Source: Trebonia kvetii (GTDB lineage: Bacteria; Actinomycetota; Actinomycetes; Streptosporangiales; Streptosporangiaceae). From it: a stretch of DNA of 64,000 nucleotides. This document shows positions 35,141-43,620 of the stretch, in pieces (position 1 is the stretch's first letter; the number at the start of each line of letters is the position of its first letter). The position numbers and the translations under genes were made by a program. The notes under the pieces were generated by a model. That model was not told the origin of the DNA. It did not search any database and saw only the letters and a list, made by a program, of their open reading frames with translations. The stretch covers positions 372,001 to 436,000 of the forward strand of contig NZ_RPFW01000003.1 of assembly GCF_007827045.1 (NCBI RefSeq), given 5' to 3'.

Positions 35141-35938
35141 GTGTACGACGGACCCATCATCGATGCGCACACGCATCCGATGCTCGACCCCGAGGCCCAG
35201 ATCGTGGCGGATCCGCATCCGCCCGAGGCATACCTGGCGCTTGTTCGCGGGTCCCGGATCGCGCGCGCCGCCGCGCTCACAATTGCGCGGGGCGGTGAGC
35301 TGAAGCGCACGATGGCGGGCAACGATGCCGTCTTGCGGCTGGCCCGTGACTCGGGCGGATTCTTCTATCCGGTCTGTTCAGTGCATCCGGCGGACGGCGG
35401 GGCGGCGGCCGCGGAGATCGACCGGGTCGCCGCCGCGGGCGCGGCATGGCTCAAGCTGCACCCGAATACGCAGCGGTTTGACGTGGCCGATCCCGCCGTC
35501 GAGGCGGTCGTGCGGCGCGCCGCCGAGCGTGAGCTGCCCGTCCTGTTTGACGCCTATTCCCCGTGGGACGCCAATCAGCCGGGCAAGTTCGTGAACCTGG
35601 CGACGGCCGTTCCCGAGGCCAGGCTCATCCTCGCCCACGCGCACGGCCCTGGCTTCCCGCAGCTGCTCCTCTACGACATCCTGGCGCGTTACCCGTGGTG
35701 GCGGCGGAACGTATGGACCGACATCTCGGCGACAAGCCCGATGCTCGCGGGCGGCCCGTTCGCCGAGCAGTTCACCTGGGTGCTGCGGAAGTTCGGCATC
35801 GACCGGGTGATCTTCGGCAGCGACTACCCGATTGACGACCCGCTCGCCGCCGTGGCCGCCGTCGCGAGGCTGGGCTTCACCGACGAGGAGCAGGCCGCCA
35901 TCCTGCACGACAACGCCGCGGCCCTGCTCGTCAGGTGA
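35141..35938 (+). CDS. Amidohydrolase_2 family metal hydrolase
   Basis: A 265-residue TIM-barrel amidohydrolase. The N-terminal metal motif is IIDAHTHPML; later residues are AWLKLHPNTQRFD, LILAHAHGPGFPQLL and FGSDYPIDDP, typical of the ACMSD-like/amidohydrolase_2 group. Substrate is unknown. GTG 35141 lies directly before the first barrel strand, and no strong ribosome site precedes it. The next gene begins 37 bases after its stop. Confidence 0.85.
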   Translation: MYDGPIIDAHTHPMLDPEAQIVADPHPPEAYLALVRGSRIARAAALTIARGGELKRTMAGNDAVLRLARDSGGFFYPVCSVHPADGGAAAAEIDRVAAAGAAWLKLHPNTQRFDVADPAVEAVVRRAAERELPVLFDAYSPWDANQPGKFVNLATAVPEARLILAHAHGPGFPQLLLYDILARYPWWRRNVWTDISATSPMLAGGPFAEQFTWVLRKFGIDRVIFGSDYPIDDPLAAVAAVARLGFTDEEQAAILHDNAAALLVR

Positions 35939-35975
35939 ACCGGCTCGCCAGGTGAATCCGGCGTACGGTTGACCG

Positions 35976-36368
35976 GTGCAGACCTACGATGACGTGGCCG
36001 CGATCGCCGCCGGGCTGCCGGAGGTGACCGAGGGTGTGGAGAAGCACCGCGGCAGCCGCACCTGGGACGTCGCGGGCAAGGCGTTCGCCTGGGAACGCCC
36101 GTTCAGCAAGGCGGACCTGAAGCGCTACGGCGACGAGCAGCCCCCGCAGGGCCCGATCCTCGCCGTCCGCACCGTCGACCGGGCGGAGAAGGAGGCGATC
36201 CTGGCCGCGGGCAAGAACGGCTTCTTCACCATTCAGCATTTCAACGGCTACAACGGCTATCTGATCCAGCTGGACAACGTCAGCCCGCAGGACCTGCGGG
36301 AAGCGCTGGTCGACGGCTGGCTGGCGGTCGCGCCGCCGCAGGTCGCCGAGGGATATCTCAGGCATTAG
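35976..36368 (+). CDS. MmcQ/YjbR-family protein
   Basis: A 130-residue protein of the MmcQ/YjbR family (CyaY-like fold). It starts [20 protein letters not shown], has [19 protein letters not shown] and ends with [19 protein letters not shown]. The family was proposed to bind DNA, but its role is unknown. GTG 35976 is likely (CCGGTGCAG). Probably co-transcribed with the amidohydrolase. Confidence 0.83.
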   Translation: MQTYDDVAAIAAGLPEVTEGVEKHRGSRTWDVAGKAFAWERPFSKADLKRYGDEQPPQGPILAVRTVDRAEKEAILAAGKNGFFTIQHFNGYNGYLIQLDNVSPQDLREALVDGWLAVAPPQVAEGYLRH

Positions 36369-36443
36369 CCCGAACGGGATCGGCTGACTCTCCCGCGCCA
36401 CCCGTCTCCCCAGTGCCGTCCAGCCCGGGGGCGCATCGCGGAC

Positions 36444-36472
36444 TTGGCTGTCCAAATAATGAGACATATTAG
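36444..36472 (+). promoter_or_regulatory. Promoter for methyltransferase gene
   Basis: TTGGCT (36444-36449) and TATTAG (36467-36472) are separated by 17 bases in a distinctly AT-rich patch. The predicted start of transcription would be about 18 bases before ATG 36497, giving a very short leader. Confidence 0.5.
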
Positions 36473-36496
36473 TCCATCCAGTAAGACTCGTCTAGC

Positions 36497-37303
36497 ATGA
36501 GAGTCATGCCTGAGGTCTACACGCACGGTCACCATGAGTCGGTACTGCGCTCGCACAAGTGGCGCACCGCGGCGAATTCCGCCGCCTACCTGCTGCCGCA
36601 TCTCGCGCCGGACGCCCGGATCCTCGACGTCGGCTGCGGCCCAGGCACGATCACCGCGGATCTCGCCGACTTGGTACCGCAGGGCCGGGTCACCGGGATC
36701 GACTCAGCGGCGGAGATCATCGCGCAGGCCGCCGCTGCCGCCGGCGGCAGGCAGAACCTGGACTTCGCGGCCGGCGACGTGTACGCGCTCGACTTCCCCG
36801 ACGCCAGCTTCGACGTGGTCCACGCCCATCAGGTGCTGCAGCACCTGAGCGACCCCGTGCGGGCGCTGCGCGAAATGCACCGGGTCACCAGGCCGGGCGG
36901 CCTCGTCGCGGCCCGCGACGGCGACTACGCCGCGATGGCCTGGTACCCGGAGTCGCCGGCCCTCGATGAGTGGCAGGCGTTCTACCGCGCGGTCGCCAGG
37001 AGCAACGGCGGCGAGCCGGATGCAGGCCGGCGGCTGTACGCATGGGCCAGGCGGGCGGACTTCACCGACATCATCAGCTCGTCCTCCAACTGGACGTTCG
37101 CCACGCAGGCAGAGCGCGACTGGTGGGGCGGCCTGTGGGCGGACCGCTCGGTCAAGTCCGCGATCGCTCAGGCCGCGAAGGAACGCGGCATCGCCACCCC
37201 CGAGGCCCTGGAACGCATCGCCGCGGGCTGGCACGCCTGGGCGGCGGACGAAGACGGCTGGTTCCTCTGCCCGCACGGCGAGATCCTCTGCCGCGTCGGC
37301 TAA
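36497..37303 (+). CDS. SAM-dependent methyltransferase (class I)
   Basis: A 268-residue class I methyltransferase. SAM-binding motif I is ARILDVGCGPGTITADLA, followed by GIDSAAEIIAQA (acidic end of strand 2), FDVVHAHQVLQHLSDPV and LREMHRVTRPGGLVAARDG, the UbiE/Methyltransf_11 layout. Substrate unknown. ATG 36497 or ATG 36506 both precede EVYTHGHHESVL. Its stop is 24 bases from the convergent HspR-like gene's stop. Confidence 0.88.
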   Translation: MRVMPEVYTHGHHESVLRSHKWRTAANSAAYLLPHLAPDARILDVGCGPGTITADLADLVPQGRVTGIDSAAEIIAQAAAAAGGRQNLDFAAGDVYALDFPDASFDVVHAHQVLQHLSDPVRALREMHRVTRPGGLVAARDGDYAAMAWYPESPALDEWQAFYRAVARSNGGEPDAGRRLYAWARRADFTDIISSSSNWTFATQAERDWWGGLWADRSVKSAIAQAAKERGIATPEALERIAAGWHAWAADEDGWFLCPHGEILCRVG

Positions 37304-37327
37304 CCGCGCCCGTAACCCCCGCCTGAG

Positions 37328-37720
37328 TCAGACCTCGTCCCCGGCGGAGTATGCCCGGTCCCCGTCATCACGCCGCAGCAGGCTGCGAAGCTGCTGAGTA
37401 AGCCGAATCCGTTCGGCAGAGACCTCGGACAGCCGTGCCGCGAGCTCGTCACGCTGCCGGACGACCTCGGCCAGCTGCTGCTCGAGCTCGATGATCCGCC
37501 GGATGGCGGTCATCGTCATGCCCTCGTCGGCCATCGTCGCGACCTGCTGGATGATGCGGATCTCCACCCGGGTGTAGCGGCGCTGGCGGCCCGCGGAGCG
37601 CTGCGGCGAGACGACCTGAAGATCGTCGATGCGGCGCAGGAACGCCTGCTTCAGCGAGAGCATGTCCGCCACCTGGCCCACGGTGAAGAGCGGTACGTTC
37701 TCGTCGTCGAACGGCTCCAC
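37328..37720 (-). CDS. MerR-family HspR-like regulator
   Basis: A 130-residue regulator. The winged helix-turn-helix spans about residues 10-75 (FTVGQVADMLSLKQAFLRRI, SAGRQRRYTRVEI, MTMTAIRRIIELEQQ), followed by a coiled coil to residue 115. The pattern is that of HspR. GTG 37720 is chosen for the upstream AAGGGAGGCGGAC; a longer frame to 37765 lacks support. It follows the Hsp20 gene in the same direction with a hairpin between them, and is a likely controller of that gene. Confidence 0.83.
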   Translation of the reverse strand: MEPFDDENVPLFTVGQVADMLSLKQAFLRRIDDLQVVSPQRSAGRQRRYTRVEIRIIQQVATMADEGMTMTAIRRIIELEQQLAEVVRQRDELAARLSEVSAERIRLTQQLRSLLRRDDGDRAYSAGDEV

Positions 37721-37772
37721 TGTCCGCCTCCCTTCGCCGCAGTGTCCGGTATTCCTCGCAGTCATGATGCTA

Positions 37773-37809
37773 AAGCGGGAGCCGGACGCTGAACGCCCGG
37801 CTCCCGCTT
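37773..37809 (-). terminator. Hairpin between hsp20 and hspR-like gene
   Basis: Perfect 13-bp arms AAGCGGGAGCCGG / CCGGCTCCCGCTT with an 11-base loop, 59 bases past the Hsp20 stop. It may terminate or attenuate transcription before the regulator gene. Confidence 0.7.
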
Positions 37810-37867
37810 CGCTGTGCCCGGCCGGCCGCCTTCGCGGCGGCGCGGCGATTGCCTGCCCGTGACGGGC

Positions 37868-38329
37868 TTACTCGGCCGGGAGCTCCCTGGCGCCCGCCGC
37901 GGTGCCGATCTCGATCTTGCGCGGCTTCGCCTCCTCGCGAACCGGGATGCGCAGCTCAAGCACGCCGTCGGCGTGGCTGGCCTCGATCGCGTCCGCGTTC
38001 AGGTTGTCCGAGAGCCGGACCCGGCGCGTGAAGCTGCCGAACAGCCGCTCGCGGACGACCGGGTTCTCGCCCTCGGCGCGCTCCTCATCGCGGGTGGCGC
38101 TCACGCTGAGCACGCCCTTGTCAACGGTCACGTCGATCTTCTCCGCGTCCACGCCTGGGACGTCGAAGCGGAGCACGAGCTCGCCGTCGCGCTTGATGGT
38201 GTCCATCGGCAGGGCCGGCGCGTAGCCGGCGCTGCCGAGCGCCCGGCTGGTGAACGTGGGACCGCCGAAGGCGCGGCGCACGATCCGGTCGAAGTCACGG
38301 CTGATCGGGTCGAGAGTCGTCAGGTACAT
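37868..38329 (-). CDS. Small heat-shock protein (Hsp20)
   Basis: A 153-residue alpha-crystallin-domain chaperone. The N-terminal arm has DFDRIVRRAFGG; the domain runs from about residue 40 (MDTIKRDGELVLRFDVPGV) through FTRRVRLSDNLNADAIEASH to the hallmark DGVLELRIPVREEAKPRKI. ATG 38329 has CAGGAGGTAGCG upstream. It prevents aggregation of unfolded proteins. A strong promoter with a palindrome lies directly upstream and an HspR-like gene directly downstream. Confidence 0.94.
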   Translation of the reverse strand: MYLTTLDPISRDFDRIVRRAFGGPTFTSRALGSAGYAPALPMDTIKRDGELVLRFDVPGVDAEKIDVTVDKGVLSVSATRDEERAEGENPVVRERLFGSFTRRVRLSDNLNADAIEASHADGVLELRIPVREEAKPRKIEIGTAAGARELPAE

Positions 38330-38389
38330 CGCTACCTCCTGAGAGGGCTGCCACCCTGTGTGGTCTCGCCCTACGTTCGCAGAGAACTT

Positions 38390-38428
38390 ACAACTCAAGT
38401 TGTATATTCCCTCAACCATAATTGTCAA
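38390..38428 (-). promoter_or_regulatory. hsp20 promoter with overlapping palindrome
   Basis: On the minus strand TTGACA (38428-38423) and TATACA (38406-38401) are 16 bases apart, close to the vegetative consensus. ACAACT-TG-AGTTGT (38390-38403) overlaps the -10 and contains CTTGAGT, one exact half of the HspR HAIR site. This suggests a repressor site over the transcription start. Confidence 0.6.
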
Positions 38429-38501
38429 ATAAGTTGCATCTTCACCTGCCGCCAGGCCGAGGGTCCGCTGCGGTGCGGCCGTCGGCGGCTACCCTCGAGA
38501 C

Positions 38502-39038
38502 ATGGCAATCCGCGACATCCGGCTGTTCGGCGACCCGATCCTGCGCACTGCCGCCGATCCCGTCACCGACTTCGACAAGCAGCTGCGCTCACTGGTGAAA
38601 GACCTCACCCAGACCCTCGACGACGCGCAGGGCGCGGGACTGGCCGCGCCGCAGATAGGCGTCGGGCTACGCGTGTTCGCCTACGCGGTCGGTGCGGAGC
38701 GCGGCCACCTGGTCAACCCGGTTCTCGACTTCCCCGATGAACAGGAGCAAGACGGGGAGGAGGGATGCCTGTCCTTCCCCGGCGTCTACTACGACGTGAA
38801 GCGGCGGCTGAACACGGTGGCCCGCGGCTTTACCGACCGGGGCGACCCGGTCCAGATCGTCGGCACGGAGGTCCTGGCCCGCTGCATGCAGCACGAGACC
38901 GACCACCTGGACGGGGTGCTGTTCATCGACAGGCTGGACGTGGCCACCAGAAAGCTCGCCATGCGGGAGATCAGGGAGGCCAATTGGGACGCTACGGTCA
39001 AGTTTAGCCCGCACCAGATGACCGACCGCATATTCTGA
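38502..39038 (+). CDS. def: Peptide deformylase
   Basis: A 178-residue deformylase. The three active-site motifs are present: GAGLAAPQIG (44-53), EEGCLSFP (86-93, metal Cys89) and HETDH (131-135). It removes the N-formyl group from new proteins. ATG 38502 follows CTCGAGAC. No fmt gene is adjacent. The C-terminal helix REIREANWDATVKFSPHQ extends a little beyond the core, as in other actinobacterial type I enzymes. Confidence 0.95.
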   Translation: MAIRDIRLFGDPILRTAADPVTDFDKQLRSLVKDLTQTLDDAQGAGLAAPQIGVGLRVFAYAVGAERGHLVNPVLDFPDEQEQDGEEGCLSFPGVYYDVKRRLNTVARGFTDRGDPVQIVGTEVLARCMQHETDHLDGVLFIDRLDVATRKLAMREIREANWDATVKFSPHQMTDRIF

Positions 39039-39187
39039 CACTTAGCGCGCGCGGAGGCACGCGCTCCCGCATAGAGCACAGGAAGCCGCTCGTTTTACAG
39101 CCGGGGTGGGGTCGGGCCTGTAACGATTCCTTCATCCACGGCGGGTAGCTTCACTGCGGGATTGAGCTACGCGGGAGGTAAGCCGAC

Positions 39188-41083
39188 ATGTCGAGAAGGG
39201 TGCCCAGCAGCGGGCATCACCCCGAATGGCCAGGCGATCCAGAACGCGGCCAGGAATACAGCGACGGCTACGGCTACGGCGGCAGCCCGGGCGGCGGTTA
39301 CGACCAGGGGCAGTACGGCCAGAATCAGTACGGTCACGGACAGAACGGCCAGAACGGCCAGAACGCGGCCCCCAACGGTCACCAGGGTTACGCCAGCCAG
39401 TACGGGCAGGACCGGTACGGGCAGGACCAGTACGGGCAGGACCAGTACGGGCAGGACCAGTACGGTCAGGCCGCCGGGTACGGCCAGCAGCAGCCACAGG
39501 GCGCCCAGGACTGGGGATACGACGGCCAGCCCACCCAGTCGATGGGCTACCAGGGCAACGGCTACCAGGCCAGCGGTTACCCGGGCCACGCGTACCCGGA
39601 GAACAATGGGTGGCAGGACGGGCGCCCGCAGGGAAACATGCGCCGGTATGAGGACTCACAGGGGTACGCGGACACCCAGCGCTTCGACGGCACGCAGCGC
39701 TTCGACGACACACAGCGGCTTAACGACTCGCAGCCCTTTGACGACCCGCGGCGTCTCAATGGCATGCAGCGTATCGACGACCCGCAGCGCTTCGATGACC
39801 GGCAGGGATACGCGCGGCCCGGGCAGAACGGCGTTCCGGGACGACCCGGCCAGGGCCGCCCTGGCCAGGGACGCCCCGGCCAGTCGCCCGGGGCCCGTCC
39901 AGGGCGGGATCTGCCGCCCGGGCGCAAGGTACGCTTCCGGCGCACGCGCAGGTTCTTCCGCCGTCGCGTCGTCCGCGTGATCAGCGCGGTGCTCGCGCTC
40001 TTCCTTGCCCTGGTCATGTTCTCCGCGGGGCAGGCGGCGTTCAAGAACAACGGCCAGGGCCTGACGGCAAACCTCGCCGAGTGGGCGCGCGACCATTACC
40101 TCGGCCCGGTGGTGACGTTCGGCGAGTGGCTGTCCTACAACCCGCCGCCCAAGGGCGGCAAGCCGTCGTTCTCGCTCGCCGTGCCGAGCGGCGAGGCGGT
40201 CACCTCGGCCAAGCCGCAAAAGGGCGGTAAGACCAAGGGCAAGACGTTCGTGCCGGACATCCCCGCCACGCTGAAGTCGCTCGCGCCGTCGCCGATCGCC
40301 GGCGAGGGCCAGTGGCGGCTGGCGGAGAAGGTGAAGGGCTACCCCGCCATCCTGACCACGTTCCTCCGCGATGCCACTTATACCTCCCAGGTCAACGGCG
40401 TGGCGTCGATCGATCAGCGGCTGGTCAAGTTCCAGCTGCGCCCGGGTACCGAGGATCCCGGGTCGAGCCCCTGGGGCTACAGCGACACCTACATCCCCGC
40501 GGGCAAGCGCACGGGCCTGCTCGCGACGTTCAACGGCGGGTTCAAGCTCGACTCCGCGGGCGGCGGTTTCTACCTGAACGGCTCGTACCACGGCTCGCTT
40601 GTGACGGGCGCCGCGTCGGTCGTCTACTACAAGAACGGCACCATCAAGATCGGCAAGTGGAGTCGCGACTTCTCGATGACCTCTAAGATCGCGGGCGTGC
40701 GGCAGAACCTCAAGCTGATCATCGACCACGGCAAGATCTCGCCGAACCTCAACCAGGACATCATGACCAAGTTCGGCGCCACGCTCGGCGGCGGGTATTA
40801 CGTGTGGCGGTCCGGTCTCGGCATCACCAAGGACGGCCGGATCGTCTACGTGTACGGCCCCGCGCTGAACGTGCAGGATCTGGCCGAGCTGCTGCACCGG
40901 GCAGGCGCGGTCGAGGGCCTGCAGATGGACATCAACCCCGCCTGGATGAAGTTCGACACCTACCAGGCGAAGGGCAACCCCGCCAACCCGACCCCGGTGA
41001 CGCTGCTGCCGACGCAGCAGCCGAGCGCCTACTCGTACTACACCGCCTCCACCCGTGACTTCACGGCGGTTTTCGCACGGTGA
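39188..41083 (+). CDS. Membrane-anchored phosphodiester glycosidase with QYG-rich tail
   Basis: A 631-residue protein in three parts. Residues 1-240 are low-complexity, rich in Gln, Tyr, Gly and Asp, with repeated GQDQYGQDQYG and later (Q)RFDD/T units. A membrane helix follows near residues 262-280 (VISAVLALFLALVMFSAG) after an Arg-rich stop (FRRTRRFFRRRVVR). The outer domain is a NAGPA-type phosphodiester glycosidase: LLATFNGGFKLDSAGGGFY, GYYVWRSGLGITKDGRIVYV and LQMDINPAWMKF. Its stop overlaps the UbiA start as GTGA, tying it to arabinose-lipid synthesis. The natural substrate is unknown; a glycosyl-phosphate linkage in the envelope is plausible. Confidence 0.86.
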   Translation: MSRRVPSSGHHPEWPGDPERGQEYSDGYGYGGSPGGGYDQGQYGQNQYGHGQNGQNGQNAAPNGHQGYASQYGQDRYGQDQYGQDQYGQDQYGQAAGYGQQQPQGAQDWGYDGQPTQSMGYQGNGYQASGYPGHAYPENNGWQDGRPQGNMRRYEDSQGYADTQRFDGTQRFDDTQRLNDSQPFDDPRRLNGMQRIDDPQRFDDRQGYARPGQNGVPGRPGQGRPGQGRPGQSPGARPGRDLPPGRKVRFRRTRRFFRRRVVRVISAVLALFLALVMFSAGQAAFKNNGQGLTANLAEWARDHYLGPVVTFGEWLSYNPPPKGGKPSFSLAVPSGEAVTSAKPQKGGKTKGKTFVPDIPATLKSLAPSPIAGEGQWRLAEKVKGYPAILTTFLRDATYTSQVNGVASIDQRLVKFQLRPGTEDPGSSPWGYSDTYIPAGKRTGLLATFNGGFKLDSAGGGFYLNGSYHGSLVTGAASVVYYKNGTIKIGKWSRDFSMTSKIAGVRQNLKLIIDHGKISPNLNQDIMTKFGATLGGGYYVWRSGLGITKDGRIVYVYGPALNVQDLAELLHRAGAVEGLQMDINPAWMKFDTYQAKGNPANPTPVTLLPTQQPSAYSYYTASTRDFTAVFAR

Positions 41084-42036
41084 CCAACAACACGCTGACC
41101 TCTGGCGAGGACACGGAGGGCCCGCAGGCGCCCGTGCCCGCCGTCGCTGTCGCCGGACTCTCGCCTGCCCGCTGGGTGCGCGCCGCCGTCCGGACCACGC
41201 GGCCACGGCAGTGGCCGAAGAACCTGCTGGTGTTTGCGGCGCCGCTGGCGGCCGCGAACCTCGGACGCAACAACGGCTTCGGCTACGCGCTGCTCGCCAT
41301 GTTCGCCTTCGGCTGCGCCTCGGCGGCGGTCTACTTCGTCAACGATGTCGCCGACGTGGAGCGCGACAGGCGCCATCCGGTGAAGCGGAACCGGCCGATC
41401 GCCTCGGGCGCGCTGCCCGAGCAGCACGCGATGGTGCTCGCCGTGCTGGCCGCGGTGTTCGCGGTCGGCGCGGGTGTGGTCATCAGGGAGCCGCTGCTCG
41501 TTGTCACGGTCTCGGCGTACCTGTGCCTGTCGTTCCTGTACTCGTTCAAGCTCAAGCACATTCCGTTCGTCGAGATGCTGATCGTGGCGTCCGGGTTCCT
41601 GCTGCGGGTGCTCGGCGGCGCGGCCGCCACCCACGTGGTGCTGTCCATCTGGTTCCTGCTCGTGTGCAGCCTCGGCGCGCTCGGCGTGGCCGTGGCCAAG
41701 CGGTACACCGAGCTGACCAGCCTTGGCGACGAGGCCGTCAAGCACCGGCCGGTGATGCGCAATTACCGCCCGGACATCCTGCGGATCGCGCAGGTGCTCA
41801 TCGGTGTCGGCATGCTCGCCACCTACCTGATGTGGGCGCTGAGCGGAAAGCACGGCGCCCGGCCCTGGCAGGTGGCGTCCGTGCTGCCGCTTGCCGCCGC
41901 GGTCGTCAGGTTCGGCGTCCTCACCGCGCGCCGGACCGTCCGCCCGGTGGAAGACCTGATCACCAGGGACGCGGTCATGCTGTGCTGCGAGGTCGCATGG
42001 CTGATCCTGTTCTGCGTCGGCCTGTACGTGGCCTAG
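41080..42036 (+). CDS. Decaprenyl-phosphate phosphoribosyltransferase (UbiA, DPPR synthase-like)
   Basis: A 318-residue UbiA-superfamily membrane enzyme with about eight or nine helices. The first catalytic motif NDVADVERDRRHPVKRNRP is that of DPPR synthases (Rv3806c type); other family features are RTTRPRQWPKNLLVFAAPLA and AKRYTELTSLGDEAVKHRP. It moves phosphoribose from PRPP to decaprenyl phosphate, the first committed step to the arabinan donor DPA. It overlaps the glycosidase gene and precedes a DprE2-like reductase by 12 bases. Confidence 0.93.
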   Translation: MTNNTLTSGEDTEGPQAPVPAVAVAGLSPARWVRAAVRTTRPRQWPKNLLVFAAPLAAANLGRNNGFGYALLAMFAFGCASAAVYFVNDVADVERDRRHPVKRNRPIASGALPEQHAMVLAVLAAVFAVGAGVVIREPLLVVTVSAYLCLSFLYSFKLKHIPFVEMLIVASGFLLRVLGGAAATHVVLSIWFLLVCSLGALGVAVAKRYTELTSLGDEAVKHRPVMRNYRPDILRIAQVLIGVGMLATYLMWALSGKHGARPWQVASVLPLAAAVVRFGVLTARRTVRPVEDLITRDAVMLCCEVAWLILFCVGLYVA

Positions 42037-42048
42037 GAGAAGTCAGAC

Positions 42049-42786
42049 ATGAGAGTTGTTCTGCTCGGCGGTACCAGCGAGATCGGCCTTGCGATCCTGT
42101 CCGCGCTGCGGCTGGGGGCCGACGCCGAGGTGATCCTGGCCGGCCGCGATCCGCAGCGGCTCGAGGGCGCGGGAAAGTCGCTGAACCGCCCGGTCACGGT
42201 GGTCAGGTACGACGCCGTGGACACGGACGCGCACCAGGCGTTCGTCGATGAGATCTGCGCCGGCGGAGTGCCGGACCTGATCATCGCCGCGACCGGCATC
42301 CTGATCCCGCAGGAGCGGGCCGAGCAGGACGTGCGGCTCGCGGCCACCATGATCGAGACCAACTTCACCGGGCATGTCACCGCGCTGCTCGCGTTCGGCG
42401 AGGCGATGCGCCGCCGTGGCAGCGGCACCATCGTCGTCCTGTCGTCGATCGCCGCGGTGCGGCCGCGCAAGTTCAACTCGGTCTACGGTGCGACCAAGGC
42501 CGCCCTCGACGCGTTCGCACGCGGTTACGCCGACTCCCTGCATGGCACCGGGGTCCGGGTGCTGCTGGTCAGGCCTGGGTTCGTGAAGGGCCGGATGACC
42601 GAGGGGATGCAGGCGGCGCCGCTCGCGACCACGCCGGAGAAGGTTGGCGCGGCGGTGGCGGGCGCGCTGCGCGGCCAGGGCCGCGGCGACGGCAAGTCGG
42701 TGATCTGGGTGCCGTCTTCGCTTGTCGGCCTCGCCACGGTGATGAAGCTGATCCCGCGCCCGGTCTGGCGGACCCTTAAGAACTAG
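42049..42786 (+). CDS. dprE2: DprE2-like decaprenylphosphoryl ketoribose reductase
   Basis: A 245-residue short-chain dehydrogenase. It starts VVLLGGTSEIGLAILSAL, has the catalytic Ser in VVLSSIAAVRPRK and YGATKAALDAFARGYADSL with Tyr and Lys, then VRVLLVRPGFVKGRMTEGM; the overall pattern follows mycobacterial DprE2 (Rv3791). With DPPR synthase directly upstream, the assignment is strong. The oxidase partner DprE1 and a phosphatase are not in the window. ATG 42049 follows AGGAGAAGTCAGAC. Confidence 0.9.
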   Translation: MRVVLLGGTSEIGLAILSALRLGADAEVILAGRDPQRLEGAGKSLNRPVTVVRYDAVDTDAHQAFVDEICAGGVPDLIIAATGILIPQERAEQDVRLAATMIETNFTGHVTALLAFGEAMRRRGSGTIVVLSSIAAVRPRKFNSVYGATKAALDAFARGYADSLHGTGVRVLLVRPGFVKGRMTEGMQAAPLATTPEKVGAAVAGALRGQGRGDGKSVIWVPSSLVGLATVMKLIPRPVWRTLKN

Positions 42787-42817
42787 ATAAGGGAAGCGGA
42801 AGCTTCCTCTGAAAAAT

Positions 42818-42839
42818 CGGGCGATCGGTGCCGATCCCG
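42818..42839 (+). terminator. Hairpin after dprE2
   Basis: CGGGCGATCGG-TG-CCGATCCCG is a near-perfect stem about 30 bases after the dprE2 stop, preceded by GGAAGCTTCC. No T-tail is present. Confidence 0.45.
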
Positions 42840-42915
42840 CCGAAGTCTCGCTCAGTTCACTCTGAAGGCTGCCTGCACACGTCTAAAGGCCGCTGGCCGG
42901 GTTACATTCCCGTCT

Positions 42916-43584
42916 ATGCGAGTGCTGGTTGCGACAGCTGACGACACCCTCGGCTGCCTGGTCGCCGAGCGGCTGACCAGCGGCGGGTATGTGACCGACC
43001 TCGTCGCGGACGGCCGGCGGGCGCTGAGCTACGGCCGCTGCTACGACTACGCGGCCGCGGTGCTCGACTGGCTGCTGCCGACGGTGTCAGGCATCGACGT
43101 GGTCCGGCTGCTGCGCCGCCGTGGCGTGTCCGCCCCGGTGCTGATGATCAGCGGCAAGGACACGCCGGAGGACCGGGTGGCCGGGCTCGACGCGGGTGCG
43201 GACGACTTCCTCGTCGTGCCGTTCGATATTCAGGAACTGCTCGCGCGGCTGCGCGCGCTGCAGCGCCGTCCGGCGCAGCTGCTCCCGGCTCGCCTGGTGG
43301 TCGGCGATCTGGAGTGCGACCCGGCCTCCCGCCAGGTCAGCTTCGGCGGCTGCCGTCCGTCGCTGACGTCGACCGAGCTTGGCATCCTCGAGACGCTGAT
43401 GCGCTTTTCCCCGGCGGTCGCGGACCGCCGGCAGATCGCGCAGCACGTCTGGGTCAACGACACGGAGCCGTTCGGGTCCAACACCATCGACGTGCACCTG
43501 GCGCGGCTGCGCGCGAAGCTGTCCGGCTCGCGGGTCCGCATCGAGACCATCCGGGGCGTCGGCTATCGCATCGTGGCGGTGTGA
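42916..43584 (+). CDS. Orphan OmpR-type response regulator, atypical receiver
   Basis: A 222-residue regulator: receiver domain 1-115 and OmpR winged helix 130-222 (LTSTELGILETLMRF, NTIDVHLARLRAKLSG, ETIRGVGYRIVAV). The acidic pair (Asp9-Asp10), phospho-acceptor (Asp51 in VLDWLLP) and Ser79 are kept. The invariant Lys of the KPF motif is replaced: DDFLVVPF puts Val at residue 101. No histidine kinase is adjacent. Signalling may therefore be non-canonical. ATG 42916 is the evident start. Confidence 0.9.
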   Translation: MRVLVATADDTLGCLVAERLTSGGYVTDLVADGRRALSYGRCYDYAAAVLDWLLPTVSGIDVVRLLRRRGVSAPVLMISGKDTPEDRVAGLDAGADDFLVVPFDIQELLARLRALQRRPAQLLPARLVVGDLECDPASRQVSFGGCRPSLTSTELGILETLMRFSPAVADRRQIAQHVWVNDTEPFGSNTIDVHLARLRAKLSGSRVRIETIRGVGYRIVAV

Positions 43585-43601
43585 TTCCGGGGCAGGGCAC
43601 G

Positions 43602-43620
43602 CCCGGGCGGGGCGCCCGGG
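43602..43620. terminator. Bidirectional terminator between convergent genes
   Basis: CCCGGGCG-GGG-CGCCCGGG, perfect 8-bp GC arms, fills the 36-base gap between the response regulator and UMP kinase stops. Confidence 0.65.

Noticed and set aside
39370-39480. Short tandem repeat units that look CRISPR-like
   Set aside because: The repeat is a perfect coding repeat (GQDQY) without spacers, part of a low-complexity protein segment.
39162-39980. Thr/Arg-rich open frame inside the glycosidase gene
   Set aside because: It is an alternate frame of the QYG-rich tail; the true frame has the membrane helix and catalytic domain.
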